Below are positions 63,310 to 64,000 of a stretch of 64,000 nt of DNA, piece by piece. The translations under genes and the position numbers were made by a program. The first letter of the stretch is position 1. The number at the start of each line of letters is the position of its first letter. The notes beneath the pieces were generated by a model. The model worked only from the letters and a program-made list of their open reading frames with translations, did not search any database and was not told the DNA's origin. The stretch is from Podarcis raffonei (taxonomy: Eukaryota > Chordata > Lepidosauria > Squamata > Lacertidae): NCBI RefSeq assembly GCF_027172205.1, contig NC_070616.1, positions 43,125,001-43,189,000 of the forward strand, written 5' to 3'.

Positions 63310-63955
63310 CCCCCTTATAACAAGTCAGTCCCTTATCCATCCAGTTCAGTACTGCCCACAGTGACTGGCAGCAGTTCTCTGGTGACAAAGAGCAGCCTTT
63401 CCCACCCCTTCCTGGAGAGGCCAGCGATTGAACATGTGGCCTTCTGCACCCAAGGCATGCAGCGGCGTAGCTAGCCGCTCAGGTGCCCAATGTCGCGCAC
63501 GCATCCTGCAGCAGGGGTGCATGGGGGTGGGGCAAGCTGCCCATGGGGGGGGGGCCGCTGCGTGGAGCCTCTCCACTGCCTCCCCTCAGCTATAGGGCAG
63601 CTGAGGGAGAGGCGGGGGGGCAGACGCAAGCCCCACATGGCCGTTTCAGGTAGCACGGAGCCTGCAGGCACCCAAGCCACCATGTCACTCCCAGGACATG
63701 GCACGCTGCAGGCCCCGCGGTTAAGTGCCAGCCCCTGCGGTGTGGCGCCCAGTGCCAGGCGCGCTTCTTTACAGTTATTGACTGAACTAAAAAGTTTTGT
63801 GAGCGCACTTTTTAAAAAAAAAACCTCACATTTTTGTCATTTTGTCAAACGCACCCCCCCCCCCAGTGATGACACCCGGGGCAGCCCACACACCCCTTCC
63901 TCTGCCACTGAAGGCATGTGCTCCACCACACAGCTATGGGTCTTTTCTACTTGAG
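63310..63955 (-). mobile_element. tRNA-derived SINE, minus strand, split by a hAT element
   Basis: The reversed body CAGTACTGCCCACAGTGACT and CCAGCGATTGAACATGTGGC lead to AAGGCATG. After the hAT insert, TGCTCCACCACACAGCTATG completes the head. Confidence 0.7.
63460..63910. mobile_element. hAT non-autonomous element with exact 8 bp target duplication
   Basis: The left end CAGCGGCGTAGCTAGCCG is the common hAT form. The right end TCTGCCACTG is its partner. AAGGCATG is repeated at 63452-63459 and 63911-63918. The interior is very GC-rich. Confidence 0.85.
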
Positions 63956-64000
63956 TTCAAGTCTTGGCTAAATGCACTTAATGGCCAGTCTGTCTACACC

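Noticed and set aside
57900-64000. PDLIM2 3' exons expected upstream of C8orf58
   Set aside because: No LIM-domain Cys/His pattern or PDLIM2-like peptide was found in the minus-strand frames.

Overview
The window looks like nuclear DNA of a squamate reptile, most likely a lizard. Two Sauria-type tRNA-derived SINEs, young 5'-truncated L1 copies, CR1/L2/L3-type LINE remnants, hAT and pogo/Tigger-like MITEs, and short conserved exons spread through long repeat-rich introns all point that way. The species cannot be fixed from the sequence.

Two host genes are present, both on the minus strand. CCAR2 (DBC1/KIAA1967) runs from a CpG-island promoter at about 31.6-32.3 kb down to a 3' UTR that ends near 0.26-0.4 kb. 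I could place 20 coding exons with consistent splice phases; they give 952 codons plus a stop, against 923 residues in human. C8orf58 lies upstream. Its first coding exon sits in a CpG island with a TATA box at 57.7 kb, and its last is at 35.6 kb. Seven exons, phase-consistent throughout, give 468 codons plus a stop (365 residues in human). The head-to-tail order C8orf58 then CCAR2 is the human chromosome 8p21 order. In that order BIN3 would lie off the left edge and PDLIM2 off the right edge, and neither is visible here.

Layout: 1-282 flank; 283-1677 CCAR2 3' UTR; 1678-31204 CCAR2 exons and introns, with many repeats and a 0.9 kb fold-back element at 11.8-12.7 kb; 31.6-32.3 kb CpG island; 32.3-34.5 kb intergenic; 34.5-35.6 kb probable C8orf58 3' UTR; 35.6-57.7 kb C8orf58, whose 12.8 kb first intron holds a 2.8 kb L1 with an inverted 5' end; 57.9-64 kb upstream DNA with LINE, SINE and hAT copies.

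The mobile DNA is well preserved and often nested. Five L1 insertions have recognisable 15-18 bp target duplications, several hAT elements have 8 bp duplications, and one solo LTR has a 5 bp duplication. I found no prokaryotic features, CRISPR arrays, genuine tRNA or rRNA genes, and no clearly new multi-gene system. The most unusual items are the L1 with the inverted end, the fold-back element, and an unassigned 69-codon reading frame near 52 kb.
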